Positions 53,943 through 64,000 of a stretch of 64,000 bases of DNA are shown piece after piece; the first letter of the stretch is position 1; each line of letters opens with the position of its first letter. Source of the DNA: Cupriavidus taiwanensis. Lineage in GTDB: Bacteria > Pseudomonadota > Gammaproteobacteria > Burkholderiales > Burkholderiaceae. Both the position numbers and the translations under genes were made by a program. The stretch lies in the NCBI RefSeq assembly GCF_900249755.1, contig NZ_LT976853.1, positions 819,276-883,275 of the forward strand. Reading direction: 5' to 3'. The notes under the pieces are model-generated. The model saw only the letters and a list, made by a program, of their open reading frames with translations. It did not search any database and was not told the DNA's origin.

Positions 53943-55432
53943 CGCTGGCCGACGGTGGCCGGCGCGGCGGCTTGTCCGCTGGCGCCTGCGCTGCCGCTGC
54001 CGCCTGCAGCCTGCGCATGCCAGCCGCCGCCCAGCGCCTTGACCAGCACCACCGCCGCGGTGTACTGGCGGCCCGTGATCGACAGCGCGGTGCGCTCCGC
54101 GGTGTAGGCGCTGGTCTGCGCCGTCAGCACGTCGAGCAGGCCGGCGGTGCCGGCGCGGTAGCGGTTGTTGACCAGCGCCAACGCCTCGCGCGCCGAGCGC
54201 AGCGCGTCGTTCTGCACCACCGCCTCCTGTTCCAGCAGCCGCTGCGCGGCGAGGTTGTCCTCGACTTCCTGGAACGCGCCCAGCACGGTCTGGCGGTAGT
54301 TGGCCACGGTCTGGTCGTAGGCGGCCACCGCCTGCGCCTTGGCCGCGCTGCGCAGGCCGCCGTCGAACAGCGTGCCGGCCAGGCCGCCGCCGATCGACCA
54401 GATCCGGTCCGGCAGCGACATCCAGCGCGCCAGCGTGCTGGCCGTCAGCCCGCCGCTGGCCGACAGCGACAGCGTCGGGTAGTACGCCGCCTGCGCCACG
54501 CCGATCTGCGCATTGGCCGAGGCCATGCGCCGCTCGGCCGCGCCGATGTCGGGGCGGCGCTCCAGCAGCTGCGACGGCACCGCGGCCGGCACGCGCGGCG
54601 GCGCGGCGCGGAATTCATCGGCGGCCAGCGACAGCGCCGCCGGCGGCTTGCCCACCAGCACCGCGATGGCATGCTCCAGCTGCGCGCGCGTGATCTGGAT
54701 GTCGATCTGCTGCGCCTGCGCGCTCTTGAGCTGGGTCTCGGACTGCAGCACGTCGGAGCGCTGCGCGGTGCCGGCCGCGTACTGGTTCTGCACCAGCTGC
54801 AGCGACTTCTGGTAGTCGGCGACGGTGCGGTCCAGCAGCGCCTTCTGCGCATCGGCCACGCGCAGCAGGAAGTAGCTTTGCGCCAGTGTGGCCTGCGTCG
54901 ACAGCAGCGTCGACGCCAGGTCGGCCTCGCTGGCCTGCGCGCTGGCCTCGCTGCTTTCCACCTGGCGCCGCACGCGGCCCCAGACGTCGAGCTCCCAGGT
55001 CGCGCCCAGCGTGGCGCTCTGCCCGTTGAGCGTGTTGCCGTTGACGCCGCGCGCGCGCGACGCGCCGGCCTGCGCATCGACCACCGGGAAAAAGCCCGCG
55101 CGTGCCGCCTGCAGCGATGCCACCGCCTGGCGGTACTGGGCCTCGGCGGCCTTGATGTTCTGGTTCGAGATCTGCACCTCGCCCATCAGCGCGTCGAGCT
55201 GCGCATCGCCGAACACGGTCCACCAGTCGGCGCGCGCCAGCGCGTCCTGCGGCTCGGCGGGCTTCCAGTCGCCGGTCCAGGCGGGCGTGGCGGCATCGGC
55301 TTCCTTGAACGAGGCGGACACCGGCGCATCGGGGCGCTGGTAGTCGGGGCCGACGGCGCAGCCGGCCAGCAGCAGCGCGCACGCCAGCGGCACCGGCAGG
55401 GCGTGGGTCAGGAGGCGGGAAAGAACTGTCAT
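53939..55432 (-). CDS. RND efflux outer-membrane factor, NodT/OprM-type lipoprotein
   Basis: Outer-membrane channel of the tripartite efflux system, 497 residues. The lipobox LLLAGC puts the acylated Cys at about residue 25, followed by AVGPDYQRPDAPV as in OprM. Two OEP repeats follow; LDALMGEVQISNQNIKAAEAQYRQA starts the first and RPDIGAAERRMASANAQIGVAQAAYYPTLSLSASGG the second. The C-terminal end is Gly/Ser/Ala-rich. The ATG at 55432 is used; it is last in the mdtABC operon, 17 bases after mdtC. E. coli mdtABC uses TolC instead, so having a dedicated channel is normal for betaproteobacteria. Confidence 0.95.
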   Translation of the reverse strand: MTVLSRLLTHALPVPLACALLLAGCAVGPDYQRPDAPVSASFKEADAATPAWTGDWKPAEPQDALARADWWTVFGDAQLDALMGEVQISNQNIKAAEAQYRQAVASLQAARAGFFPVVDAQAGASRARGVNGNTLNGQSATLGATWELDVWGRVRRQVESSEASAQASEADLASTLLSTQATLAQSYFLLRVADAQKALLDRTVADYQKSLQLVQNQYAAGTAQRSDVLQSETQLKSAQAQQIDIQITRAQLEHAIAVLVGKPPAALSLAADEFRAAPPRVPAAVPSQLLERRPDIGAAERRMASANAQIGVAQAAYYPTLSLSASGGLTASTLARWMSLPDRIWSIGGGLAGTLFDGGLRSAAKAQAVAAYDQTVANYRQTVLGAFQEVEDNLAAQRLLEQEAVVQNDALRSAREALALVNNRYRAGTAGLLDVLTAQTSAYTAERTALSITGRQYTAAVVLVKALGGGWHAQAAGGSGSAGASGQAAAPATVGQR

Positions 55433-55449
55433 GTCGAGTCTTCGCAAAT

Positions 55450-58400
55450 CTAGACGGCGGCCGGCTGGTCAGGCTGGTCCGGTGTACGGGCACCACGGCG
55501 GCGCTGGCGCCAGGCCTTGACCTTCAGGCGCCAGCGGTCCAGCGTCAGGTAGACCACCGGCGTGGTGTACAGCGTCAGCAGCTGGCTCACCACCAGCCCG
55601 CCGACAATGGAAATGCCCAGCGGCGCGCGCAGCTCGGCGCCGTCGCCGCGGCCGATCGCCAGCGGCACCGCGCCCAGCAGTGCGGCCATGGTGGTCATCA
55701 GGATCGGGCGGAAGCGCAGCAGGCAGGCGCGGTAGATCGCGTCGCGCGGCGACAGCCCCTCGCGCCGCTCGGCATCGATGGCGAAGTCGATCATCATGAT
55801 CGCGTTCTTCTTGACGATGCCGATCAGCAGGATCACGCCGATCAGCGCGATGATGCTGAAGTCGGTCTTCGAAGCCAGCAGCGCCAGCAGCGCGCCTACG
55901 CCGGCCGACGGCAGCGTCGACAGGATCGTCAGCGGATGCACATAGCTTTCATACAGCACGCCCAGCACGATATAGATCGTGACCAGCGCCGCCAGGATCA
56001 GCAGCGGCTGGCTCTTGAGCGAGTCCTGGAACGCCTTGGCGCCGCCCTGGAAGTTGGCGCGCAGCGTTTCGGGGGCGCCGATGCGCGCCATCTCGCGGTT
56101 GATGGCATCGGTCGCCTGCGACAGCGAAGTCCCTTCCGCCAGGTTGAACGAGATCGTCGACGCCGCGAACTGGCCCTGGTGGTTGACGCCCAGCGGCGTG
56201 CTGCTCGGGGTTACGCGCGCGAACGCGGCCAGCGGCACGCGGTTGCCGTTGCCGGTGACGACATAGATGTCCTTAAGCGCCTCGGGCCCCTGCAGGTATT
56301 CCTGGCTGAGCTCCATCACCACGCGGTACTGGTTGAGCGGATGGTAGATGGTCGACACCAGCCGCTGCCCGAACGCGTCGTTCAGCACCGCGTCCACCTG
56401 CTGCGCGGTCACGCCCAGGCGCGAGGCCGCGTCGCGGTCGATGATCACCGAGGTCTGCAGCCCCTTGTCGTTGGTATCGGTGTCGATATCCTCCAGCCCC
56501 TTCAGGTTCGACAACGCGGCGCGCACCTTGGGCTCCCACGCGCGCAGCACTTCCAGGTCGTCGGACTGCAGCGTGAACTGGTACTGCGAGCTGCTCTGGC
56601 GCCCGCCCACGCGGATGTCCTGCACCGACTGCAGGAACAGGCTGGCGCCGGGCTCCTTGGCCAGCTTGGCGCGCAGCCGCGCGATGATGGCGTCGGCCGA
56701 TTCCCTGCGCTCCGACAGCGGCTTGAGCGTGACGAACATCTGCCCGGTATTGCGCTGCGAGCCGCCGGTAAAGCCGGTGACGTTGACCACCGCCGGGTCC
56801 GACTGGACGATCTTGATGAAGTTGTCGAGCTTGCCGCGCATGGCCTGGAACGAGGTGGCCTGGTCGGCGCGGATAAAGCCGATCAGCCGGCCGGTGTCCT
56901 GCTGCGGGAAAAAGCCCTTGGGCACGATCACATACAGGTACACGTTGAGCGCAATGGTGGCGATCAGCACCAGCCACACCAGCGGGCTCAGCCGCAGTGC
57001 GGTCGACAGCGAACGCGCATAGCCGTCATGCAGCCACTGGAACATGCGCTCGGTGGCGCGGAAGAAGCGCCCCTGTTTTTCCGGTTCCACCGGCCGCAGC
57101 ATGCGCGCGCACATCATCGGCGTGGTGGTCAGCGAGACCACCAGCGACACCAGGATCGCCACCGACAGCGTGATCGCGAACTCCTGGAACAGCCGGCCGA
57201 CGATGCCGCCCATCATCAGCAGCGGGATGAACACCGCGATCAGCGACAGGCTCATCGACAGCACCGTGAAGCCGACCTCGCGCGCACCGCGCAGCGCCGC
57301 AGCCAGCGGCTTCATGCCTTCCTCGATATGGCGCGAGATGTTTTCCAGCACCACGATGGCGTCGTCGACGACAAAGCCGGTGGCGATGGTCAGCGCCATC
57401 AGCGACAGGTTGTTCAGCGAGAACCCGGCCAGATACATCACCGAGAACGTGCCGATCAGGGACACCGGCACCGCCACGCTGGGGATCAGGGTGGCGCGCA
57501 CGTTGCGCAGGAACACGAACACCACCATGATCACCAGCGCCACCGAGATCATCAGCGTGTGCTCGACCTCGCGCAGCGAGGCGCGGATGGTGGGGGTGCG
57601 GTCCATCATCACGTCCATCGAGATCGCCGCCGGGATCATCTTCTGCAGCTGCGGCAGCATCTCGTTGACGCGGTCGACGGTCTCGATGATGTTGGCGCCG
57701 GGCGAGCGGTTCAGCACCAGCAGCACCGACGGCTTGCCGTTGGCCGAGCCGGCGTTGCGGATGTCCTGCACCGAATCGACCACGTTGGCGACGTCGCGCA
57801 GCCGCACCGGCACCGCGAACGAATTGGGCCCGCTGGTGGCGCTGGTGCCGCCGGTGGCGCCGCTGGTGATGGTGGTGGTGCCGCTGCTGGTGGTCAGCGT
57901 CGTCACGGTCACGCCATTGACCACCCTGGTGCTGACGCCGCCGCTGGCGGTCGCATTGGCGGTGCTGGCGATCAGCGCGCCGGCCGATGCCGACGAGTAC
58001 GTGCCCGGGGTGGCGTAGCGGATGATCAGCGGCATGTAGTCTTCCGCCTTCATCGCCTGGTCGTTGGCGTAGACCTGCCAGTTGTTGCTGGCGTTCTCGA
58101 GCGTGCCCAGCGGCCGGTTGGCGTTGGTCGCGCTGATGGTATTGCGCACGTCCTCGAGCGAGATGCCGTAGTTGTTCAGCGCGGTCGGGTTCAGTTCGAC
58201 CCGCACCGCCGGCAGCGAGGCCCCGCCGATGGTGACCTGGCCCACGCCATCGACCTGCGACAGCTTCTGCGCGAGGATGGTCGAGGCCGCGTCGTAGAGC
58301 TGCCCGCGCGTCATGGTCGGCGAGGTCAGCGCGATGATCATGATCGGCGCGTCGGCCGGGTTGACCTTGCGGTAGGTCGGGTTGTTGGGCAGGCTGGTCG

Positions 58401-58758
58401 GCAGCGTCGCGCGCGAGGCGTTGATGGCCGCCTGCACGTCGCGCGCGGCGCCGTCGATATTGCGCGACAGGTCGAACTGCAGCGTCACGCGGGTCGAGCC
58501 GAGCGAACTGCTCGAAGTGATCTCGGTCACGCCGGCGATGGTGCCGAGCGCGCGCTCGAGCGGCGTGGCCACGGTGGCGGCCATGGTCTCGGGGCTGGCG
58601 CCCGGCAGCGACGCCGACACCGAGATGGTGGGGAAATCCACCTGCGGCAGCGGCGACACCGGCAGCAGCCGCAGCGCGGCCAGCCCGGCCAGCAGGATGC
58701 CCAGCGTCAGCAGCGCGGTCGCGACCGGGCGGTGGATAAAGGCGGCCGAAAGATTCAT
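55450..58758 (-). CDS. mdtC: RND multidrug efflux pump, MdtC-like subunit with extra Ser/Thr-rich insertion
   Basis: Inner-membrane proton-driven pump subunit of the MdtABC type, 1102 residues; MdtB2-MdtC1 heterotrimers are known in E. coli. Seen: [20 protein letters not shown] (TM1), the TM4 proton-relay [16 protein letters not shown]10 region [23 protein letters not shown] and [28 protein letters not shown]. It aligns with E. coli MdtC (1025 residues) throughout, for example [17 protein letters not shown], except for about 60 extra residues at 250-313 (rich in Ser, Thr, Gly, Ala, Val) in the first periplasmic half. It is coupled to mdtB with a 2-base gap. Confidence 0.95.
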   Translation of the reverse strand: MNLSAAFIHRPVATALLTLGILLAGLAALRLLPVSPLPQVDFPTISVSASLPGASPETMAATVATPLERALGTIAGVTEITSSSSLGSTRVTLQFDLSRNIDGAARDVQAAINASRATLPTSLPNNPTYRKVNPADAPIMIIALTSPTMTRGQLYDAASTILAQKLSQVDGVGQVTIGGASLPAVRVELNPTALNNYGISLEDVRNTISATNANRPLGTLENASNNWQVYANDQAMKAEDYMPLIIRYATPGTYSSASAGALIASTANATASGGVSTRVVNGVTVTTLTTSSGTTTITSGATGGTSATSGPNSFAVPVRLRDVANVVDSVQDIRNAGSANGKPSVLLVLNRSPGANIIETVDRVNEMLPQLQKMIPAAISMDVMMDRTPTIRASLREVEHTLMISVALVIMVVFVFLRNVRATLIPSVAVPVSLIGTFSVMYLAGFSLNNLSLMALTIATGFVVDDAIVVLENISRHIEEGMKPLAAALRGAREVGFTVLSMSLSLIAVFIPLLMMGGIVGRLFQEFAITLSVAILVSLVVSLTTTPMMCARMLRPVEPEKQGRFFRATERMFQWLHDGYARSLSTALRLSPLVWLVLIATIALNVYLYVIVPKGFFPQQDTGRLIGFIRADQATSFQAMRGKLDNFIKIVQSDPAVVNVTGFTGGSQRNTGQMFVTLKPLSERRESADAIIARLRAKLAKEPGASLFLQSVQDIRVGGRQSSSQYQFTLQSDDLEVLRAWEPKVRAALSNLKGLEDIDTDTNDKGLQTSVIIDRDAASRLGVTAQQVDAVLNDAFGQRLVSTIYHPLNQYRVVMELSQEYLQGPEALKDIYVVTGNGNRVPLAAFARVTPSSTPLGVNHQGQFAASTISFNLAEGTSLSQATDAINREMARIGAPETLRANFQGGAKAFQDSLKSQPLLILAALVTIYIVLGVLYESYVHPLTILSTLPSAGVGALLALLASKTDFSIIALIGVILLIGIVKKNAIMMIDFAIDAERREGLSPRDAIYRACLLRFRPILMTTMAALLGAVPLAIGRGDGAELRAPLGISIVGGLVVSQLLTLYTTPVVYLTLDRWRLKVKAWRQRRRGARTPDQPDQPAAV

Positions 58759-58760
58759 GC

Positions 58761-61700
58761 TCAGACCGGCTCCTCGCCCGTGCCGCCTTCTTCCGGATCA
58801 CCGAAGCGCCGCTTGCGCCAGCCCTTCACGCGCGTGGCGACGCGGTCGAAGGCCAGGTAGATCACCGGCGTGGTGAACAGCGTCAGCACCTGGCTGACCA
58901 GCAGGCCGCCGACCATGGTCACGCCCAGCGGCCGGCGCAGCTCGCTGCCGATGCCCGAGCCCAGCATCAGCGGCAGCGCCGCCAGCAGCGCAGCCATCGT
59001 CGTCATCAGGATCGGGCGGAAGCGCAGCAGGCAGGCCTGGAAGATCGCGTCGCGCGGCGACATGCCTTGCTCGCGCTCGGCCTCGAGCGCGAAGTCGATC
59101 ATCATGATCGCGTTCTTCTTGACGATGCCGATCAGCAGGATGATGCCGATGATGGCGATGATGCCCAGGTCCTGCCCCGCCACCAGCAGCGCCAGCAGCG
59201 CGCCCACGCCCGCCGACGGCAGCGTCGACAGGATCGTGACCGGGTGGATGGTGCTTTCATACAGCACGCCCAGCACGATATACATGGTCACCACCGCGGC
59301 CAGGATCAGCCACAGCGTGTTCGACAGCGACGCGCGGAACGCCAGCGCCGCGCCCTGGAAGCTGGTCTGCATCGAGATCGGCAGCCCCAGCTCCTGCTCG
59401 ACCCGCGTGATCTTGTCGACCGCCGCGCCCAGCGATTCGCCCGGCGCCAGGTTGAACGAGATCGTCGCCGCCGGGAACTGTCCCTGGTGGTTGATCACCA
59501 GCGGCCCGGTGCGCTCGGTGATGCGCGCGAACGCGCCCAGCGGCACCTGCCCGCCGGAAGAAGAGGGCAGGCGCAGGTCGGCCAGCGACTGCGGGCTGGT
59601 GCGGAATTCCGGCATGGTCTCGAGCACCACGCGGTACTGGCTGGATTGCGTGAAGATGGTCGACACCAGCCGCTGGCCGAAGGCGCTGTACAGCGCGCTG
59701 TCGATCACCGCGGTGGTGATGCCGAAGCGCGCCGCGGCGTCGCGGTCGATATCGACATAGGCGCGCAGGCCGTTGTTCTGCTGGTCGCTGGCGACGTCGC
59801 GCAGCTCGGGCTGCTGGCGCAGGCGTTCGACCAGCCTCGGCACCCACGTGGCCAGCGTTGCGGGATCGGGATCTTCCACCGTGAACTGGTACTGCGTGCG
59901 CGAGACCTTGTCCTCGATGGTGAGGTCCTGCACCGGCTGGGTGAACAGCGTCACGCCGCCCAGGTCGTGCACGGCCTGCTGCAGCCGCTGCGTGACCACG
60001 TCGATGGGATCGCGCTCGCCCTTGGGCTTGAGGTTGATCAGCATGCGGCCCGCGTTGAGCGTGGTGTTGGTGCCGTCCACGCCGATGAACGAAGACAGGC
60101 TGGCCACCGCCGGGTCCTGCATCACCACCTTGGCCACCGCTTCCTGCTTGCGCGCCATGGCGCTGAACGAGGTGGTCTGCGCGGCCTCGGTGATGCCCTG
60201 GATCACGCCGGTGTCCTGCACCGGGAAGAAGCCCTTGGGCACCAGCAGGTACAGCAGCACGGTCAGCGCCAGCGTGGCCACCGCCACCACCAGCGTGGCC
60301 TTCTGGCGATCGAGCACCCATTCGAGCCCGCGGCCGTAGCGCGCGATCACGTCGTCGAAGAAACGCCCGGTGGCGCGGTGGAAGCGCGACAGCTTCTCTT
60401 CCGGCACGTGGTGCAGCAGCCGCGCGCACATCATCGGCGTAAGCGTCAGCGACACCACGGCCGAGATCAGGATCGACACCGCCAGCGTGATCGCGAACTC
60501 GCGGAACAGGCGCCCGACCACGTCGCCCATGAACAGCAGCGGGATCAGCACCGCCACCAGCGAGAAGGTCAGCGAGATGATGGTGAAGCCGATCTGCTTC
60601 GAGCCCTTCAGCGCCGCCTGCATCGGCGAGTCGCCCTTCTCGATGTAGCGCATGATGTTCTCGATCATCACGATCGCGTCATCGACGACGAAGCCGGTGG
60701 CAATCGTCAGCGCCATCAGCGTCAGGTTGTTGATCGTGAAGCCGGCCAGGTACATCACGCCGAAGGTGCCCACCAGCGACAGCGGCACCGCCACGCCGGG
60801 GATGATGGTGGCGGGGATATTGCGCAGGAACAGGAAGATCACCAGCACCACCAGCGCGATCGCCAGCAGCAGCTCGAACTGCACGTCCTCGACCGAGGCG
60901 CGGATGGTGGTGGTGCGGTCGGTCAGCAGCTGCACGTGGACCGACGCCGGCAGCGCGTTCTGCAGCTGCGGCAGCAGCGCCTTGATGCGGTCGACCACCT
61001 CGATCACGTTGGCGCCGGGCTGGCGCTGGATGTTCAGCACGATCGCGGGCTTGTCATTGGCCCACGCGGCCAGGCGGCTGTTCTCGGGGCCGTCGACGAT
61101 CTCGGCCACGTCGGTGATGCGGATCGGCGCGCCGTTCTTGTAGCCCAGGATGATCTGGCGGTATTCGTCGGCCGAGCGCAGCTGGTCGTTGGCGTCGATG
61201 GTGGAGGCGCGCTGCGGGCCGTCGAAGCTGCCCTTGGCGCCGTTGACGTTGGACGCGCCGATGGCGGTGCGCAGGTCGTCGATCGACATGCCCAGCGACG
61301 CCAGCGCGGCCGGGTTGGCCTGGATCCGCACCGCGGGGCGCTGGCCACCGCTGATGGTGACCAGCCCCACGCCCTGGATCTGCGAAATCTTCTGCGCCAC
61401 GCGCGTATCGACCATGTCCTGCAGCCTGGGCAGCGGCATGGTGTCGGAGGTCATGGCGATGGTCATGATCGGCGCATCGGCCGGGTTGACCTTGCTGTAG
61501 ACCGGCGGCATCGGCAGGTCCGACGGCAGCAGGTTGCTGCCGGCATTGATGGCGGCCTGCACCTCCTGCTCGGCCACGTCCAGCGGCAGCGTCAGCTCGA
61601 ACTGCAGCGTGATCACCGACGCCCCCCCTGACGAGGACGACGACATCTCCTTCAGTCCCGGCATCTGGCCGAACTGGCGCTCCAGCGGCGCGGTCACCGA

Positions 61701-61883
61701 CGAGGTCATCACGTCCGGGCTCGCGCCGGGGTAGAGCGTGGTGACCTGGATGGTCGGGTAGTCGACCTCGGGCAGCGCCGACAGCGGCAGCAGCCGGTAG
61801 GCCACCAGCCCGGACAGCAGGATGGCCAGCATCAGCAGCGCCGTGGCGACCGGGCGCTCGATGAAGAGGCGGGACGGGTTCAT
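58761..61883 (-). CDS. mdtB: RND multidrug efflux pump, MdtB-like subunit
   Basis: Inner-membrane RND pump subunit of 1040 residues, close in length to E. coli MdtB. It has the N-terminal [27 protein letters not shown], the periplasmic porter segments [29 protein letters not shown], the TM4 motif [19 protein letters not shown] and [19 protein letters not shown]. It has no large insertion, unlike its neighbour MdtC. It stands second in the operon, 9 bases after mdtA. The acidic C-terminus ([14 protein letters not shown]) is short. Confidence 0.95.
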   Translation of the reverse strand: MNPSRLFIERPVATALLMLAILLSGLVAYRLLPLSALPEVDYPTIQVTTLYPGASPDVMTSSVTAPLERQFGQMPGLKEMSSSSSGGASVITLQFELTLPLDVAEQEVQAAINAGSNLLPSDLPMPPVYSKVNPADAPIMTIAMTSDTMPLPRLQDMVDTRVAQKISQIQGVGLVTISGGQRPAVRIQANPAALASLGMSIDDLRTAIGASNVNGAKGSFDGPQRASTIDANDQLRSADEYRQIILGYKNGAPIRITDVAEIVDGPENSRLAAWANDKPAIVLNIQRQPGANVIEVVDRIKALLPQLQNALPASVHVQLLTDRTTTIRASVEDVQFELLLAIALVVLVIFLFLRNIPATIIPGVAVPLSLVGTFGVMYLAGFTINNLTLMALTIATGFVVDDAIVMIENIMRYIEKGDSPMQAALKGSKQIGFTIISLTFSLVAVLIPLLFMGDVVGRLFREFAITLAVSILISAVVSLTLTPMMCARLLHHVPEEKLSRFHRATGRFFDDVIARYGRGLEWVLDRQKATLVVAVATLALTVLLYLLVPKGFFPVQDTGVIQGITEAAQTTSFSAMARKQEAVAKVVMQDPAVASLSSFIGVDGTNTTLNAGRMLINLKPKGERDPIDVVTQRLQQAVHDLGGVTLFTQPVQDLTIEDKVSRTQYQFTVEDPDPATLATWVPRLVERLRQQPELRDVASDQQNNGLRAYVDIDRDAAARFGITTAVIDSALYSAFGQRLVSTIFTQSSQYRVVLETMPEFRTSPQSLADLRLPSSSGGQVPLGAFARITERTGPLVINHQGQFPAATISFNLAPGESLGAAVDKITRVEQELGLPISMQTSFQGAALAFRASLSNTLWLILAAVVTMYIVLGVLYESTIHPVTILSTLPSAGVGALLALLVAGQDLGIIAIIGIILLIGIVKKNAIMMIDFALEAEREQGMSPRDAIFQACLLRFRPILMTTMAALLAALPLMLGSGIGSELRRPLGVTMVGGLLVSQVLTLFTTPVIYLAFDRVATRVKGWRKRRFGDPEEGGTGEEPV

Positions 61884-61892
61884 GCGCGGTCC

Positions 61893-63335
61893 TTACTGCT
61901 GCGGTGCGCTGGCGCCGCCGTCACGATGGCGGCGGCGTTCGCCTTGCGGCGCCGAGGCGCCGGCGGCGCTGGCATCGGCCTGCGCACCGCTGGCACCGCC
62001 AGCACCATCGCGATGGCGCCGCCCGCGCGCGCGCGGCTGGCTGGCCGGCACCACCGCGGCGGCGCGCGCCGCCGGATCGACGGTTTCGACCGTCATGCCT
62101 TCCTTGAGCCGGTCGGCGCCGTCCACCACCACGCGCTGGCCCGGCTCCAGGCCCTTGAGCACCGCGCTGCGGCTGCCGTCGCCGGGCCCCAACGTGACCA
62201 CCTGCACCTTGACCTTGCTGGCTTCGTCCACGGTATAGACGAAGGTGCCCTGCTGGCCGCGCTGGATTGCCGCCACCGGGATCACGGTGGCGTCTTTGAG
62301 CGTATCGACGCGCGTGCGCACGTTGACGAACTGGTTGGGGAACAGCATGCCGTCTTCATTGGGGAAGACCGCCTTGAGCTTGACCGTGCCGGTGGTGGTG
62401 TCGATCTGGTTGTCGGTGGTCAGCAGCGTGCCTTCGCCCAGCTGGTTGCGCACCTGGCGGTCCCACGCCTGCACCGGCAGCTTCTCGCCGGCGTTGAGCT
62501 TCTTCAGCACCGACGGCAGGTTGTCCTCGGGGATGGTGTACATCACGGCGATCGGCTGGATCTGCGTGATCAGCGCGATGCCGTTGGTGTCGCTGGTGTT
62601 GACGATATTGCCGGGGTCGACCTGGCGCAGGCCGATGCGGCCCGACACCGGCGCGACGATCTTCGTATAGCCCAGCTGCAGGCGCGCGTTGGCGACATTG
62701 CCCTGGTCGGTCTTGACCACGCCCTCGTACTGGCGCACCAGCGCGTCCTGGGTATCGACCTGCTGCTTGGAGATCGAGTCCTGGCCCAGCAGCGTGCGGT
62801 AGCGCTGCTGGTCCAGCCGCGCGTTCTGCAGCAGCGCCTGGTCGCGCGCCAGCTGGCCCACGGCCTGGTCGAGCGCGGCCTGGAACGGGCGCGGGTCGAT
62901 CTCGGCCAGCACGTCGCCGGCCCTGACCATCTGGCCCTCCTTGAACAGCACCTTGAGCAGCGGTCCGGACACCTGCGCGCGCACGGTCACGTTCGACACC
63001 GGGGTGACGTTGCCGAGCCCGTTCAGGACCACGTCCATGTCGCGCTGGACCACGGTGGCCACCACCACCGGCGAGCGCGGCATGCCGGCGCGCCCGCCGG
63101 GGCCGCCCGGGCCGCCTGCCGCGGGTGCGCTGGCGCCGCCGGGCCCGGCCGCGGCGCCCGTGGGGGCGTCGCCGCGGTGCGCATACCAGTACCAGCCGCC
63201 GCCGGCCAGCAACAGCACCAGCAGCCCGGCATAGAGCCGGCGCCGGTTCCGCCGCGGCGGGGTGCCGGACGGGCCGGAGGGGCGGGAAGACGGGGACGGG
63301 GAAGGGTTAGGTTGGCCGTGTTCGGGGTTGGACAT
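61893..63335 (-). CDS. mdtA: RND efflux periplasmic adaptor, MdtA-like
   Basis: Membrane-fusion (HlyD-type) adaptor of 480 residues linking the MdtBC pump to the outer-membrane channel. It is anchored by one N-terminal helix near residues 37-55 (LYAGLLVLLLAGGGWYWYA) after a Pro/Ser-rich cytoplasmic start. A Gly/Ala/Pro linker is followed by the lipoyl half motif VSGPLLKVLFKEGQMVRAGDVLAEIDPRPF, a coiled-coil hairpin (about 170-235, AVGQLARDQALLQNARLDQQRYRTL), the second lipoyl half (IVAPVSGRIGLRQVDPG), beta-barrel and C-terminal tail with two RRHRDG copies. The start at 63335 follows AGGA; an in-frame ATG at 63377 is possible. First gene of the operon. Confidence 0.95.
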   Translation of the reverse strand: MSNPEHGQPNPSPSPSSRPSGPSGTPPRRNRRRLYAGLLVLLLAGGGWYWYAHRGDAPTGAAAGPGGASAPAAGGPGGPGGRAGMPRSPVVVATVVQRDMDVVLNGLGNVTPVSNVTVRAQVSGPLLKVLFKEGQMVRAGDVLAEIDPRPFQAALDQAVGQLARDQALLQNARLDQQRYRTLLGQDSISKQQVDTQDALVRQYEGVVKTDQGNVANARLQLGYTKIVAPVSGRIGLRQVDPGNIVNTSDTNGIALITQIQPIAVMYTIPEDNLPSVLKKLNAGEKLPVQAWDRQVRNQLGEGTLLTTDNQIDTTTGTVKLKAVFPNEDGMLFPNQFVNVRTRVDTLKDATVIPVAAIQRGQQGTFVYTVDEASKVKVQVVTLGPGDGSRSAVLKGLEPGQRVVVDGADRLKEGMTVETVDPAARAAAVVPASQPRARGRRHRDGAGGASGAQADASAAGASAPQGERRRHRDGGASAPQQ

Positions 63336-63683
63336 GTCCGCAATCCTGGGAACGGCGCGCGTGTGGCGCACCGTCATGTGTTCTGCTGGCAAGTGACGAT
63401 GCCGCAGTATGCCGCATCGCAATGGGCGCCGGCCGGCCGCGTGGGGCAGCGAGCCCGCGGGCCGCCAGCGTGCCGGCGCGTGCCGGAGCGTGCCGTGCGG
63501 CGCGCAGGGCCGGCGCCGGCGGCAAGTCATGCGGCAAGGATAATGTGCGGGCGCGGGCGCCCGTATTTCGGGGCCCGGCCGATTTATTACAGCGGATTAC
63601 CAGGACCCCGGGTGTAACCTGCGGAAACAAAACCGTCCGGCCCCGCCGGCATATGTGCCGCCGGGGCTGACTATCATGTGCCT
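63336..63683. promoter_or_regulatory. 348-bp divergent region between mdtA and the OmpR-like regulator
   Basis: No gene is recognised; open frames here are short shadows. It should hold both promoters. Near the regulator, CCCCGCCGGC-ATATGT-GCCGCCGGGG-like inverted repeat at 63641-63666 ends 18 bases before the ATG. An AT-richer stretch (TTTATTACAGCGGATTACC, about 63580-63600) is the best place for a promoter. The divergent regulator may bind here, which is inference. Confidence 0.4.
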
Positions 63684-64000
63684 ATGCGAACGAACCAGCC
63701 TACCCAGATCCTAGTCGTCGACGACGATCCCGAACTGCGCGACCTGTTGCGCGAGTACCTGACCCAGCAGGGCTTCGCCGTCTCGGTGATGCACGACGGC
63801 GACGGCCTGCAGGCGCGCCTGGAGCGCGAACGGCCGGCGCTGATCGTGCTGGACCTGATGATGCCCAAGGTCGACGGCCTGACCGCGCTGCGCAACCTGC
63901 GCGCCCGCAACGACGATATCCCGGTGATCCTGCTGACCGCGCGCAGCGACGAGATCGACCGCATCGTCGGCCTGGAGATCGGCGCCGACGATTATCTTGG
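63684..64000 (+). CDS. ompR: OmpR-family response regulator, N-terminal part (cut by window edge)
   Basis: Receiver domain of a response regulator; about 105 residues are visible and the DNA-binding half lies beyond base 64000. It starts MRTNQPTQILVVDDDPELRDLLREYLTQQGF, with acidic pocket D13-D15 region, phospho-acceptor D57 in LIVLDLMMP, the Thr of LLTARSDE, and DRIVGLEIGADDY at the cut, a phrase nearly identical to E. coli OmpR. It diverges from mdtABC, so it is a candidate regulator of the pump (compare BaeR in E. coli), but OmpR-like porin control is equally possible. The symbol is by resemblance only. Confidence 0.85.
   Translation, partial: MRTNQPTQILVVDDDPELRDLLREYLTQQGFAVSVMHDGDGLQARLERERPALIVLDLMMPKVDGLTALRNLRARNDDIPVILLTARSDEIDRIVGLEIGADDYL

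Noticed and set aside
55936..61631. Two very long plus-strand open frames (974 and 854 residues) opposite mdtC and mdtB
   Set aside because: His/Asp/Arg/Gln-rich antisense shadows of the RND pump genes.

Overview
The window reads as a stretch of primary chromosome from a GC-rich betaproteobacterium, most likely Cupriavidus or a close Ralstonia relative. The basis is the very high GC with G/C third positions, the recA-recX / sucCD / pilA and pgk-pyk-fba-purCEK gene orders, a Bug-type (TctC) solute-binding protein, and family resemblance throughout. The species call is inference. I see no prophage, insertion sequence, integrase or CRISPR array. The window is mostly core genome with a few accessory or lineage-variable spots.

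Layout. 1-9.2 kb: a ClcB-type chloride channel cut by the left edge, an RhlE RNA helicase with a SrkA-like kinase behind it, a universal stress protein, an AMACR-like CoA transferase/racemase, a NarL-type response regulator, and a cell-wall pair (L,D-transpeptidase plus MepK-like endopeptidase) separated by an 11-bp tandem repeat, ending at tRNA-Met(CAT). 9.3-13.9 kb (minus strand): an MHS-type MFS transporter, and a TctD/TctE-like two-component system translationally coupled to a lone DUF4212 subunit. 14.0-19.2 kb: recA with a near-consensus LexA box, recX, a DUF2889 protein, sucC and sucD. 19.3-23.7 kb: TerC with a hairpin-rich leader, then type IV pilin pilA with a sigma-54-like promoter and three upstream boxes spaced 41 bp apart, a PglL-type O-oligosaccharyltransferase, and two small exported Tyr/Pro-rich proteins. 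23.9-31 kb: moaC, a BepA-like M48 protease, a YheT hydrolase, an NTF2-like protein, waaF, a CHCC zinc-finger protein and ilvE. 31-37.7 kb: a SNF2-family helicase, the Bug protein and two tandem paralogous LuxR-type regulators.

38-46 kb is central metabolism on the plus strand: pgk, pyk and class II fba (lower glycolysis/Calvin-type aldolase), then purC, purE, purK and a Sua5-type tRNA t6A enzyme. REP/REPIN-like palindromes lie between several of these genes. 46.2-53.9 kb holds azlC/azlD, PBP4 (dacB), an operon of a PhzS-like flavin monooxygenase, a periplasmic binding protein and a MarR regulator, and a PACE-type efflux protein divergent from a LysR regulator. 53.9-63.3 kb is one mdtABC-plus-outer-membrane-factor operon (tripartite RND efflux). 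An OmpR-like response regulator diverges from it and is cut by the right edge.

The less ordinary signals are: the phased boxes plus sigma-54 promoter at pilA; a REP-doublet (REPIN-like) repeat family at three intergenic places; a roughly 60-residue Ser/Thr/Gly/Ala insertion in MdtC; a roughly 118-residue cysteine-containing loop in the MFS transporter; the orphan DUF4212 subunit; the 11-bp tandem repeat; and the paired LuxR regulators. I did not find a clearly new multi-gene system.
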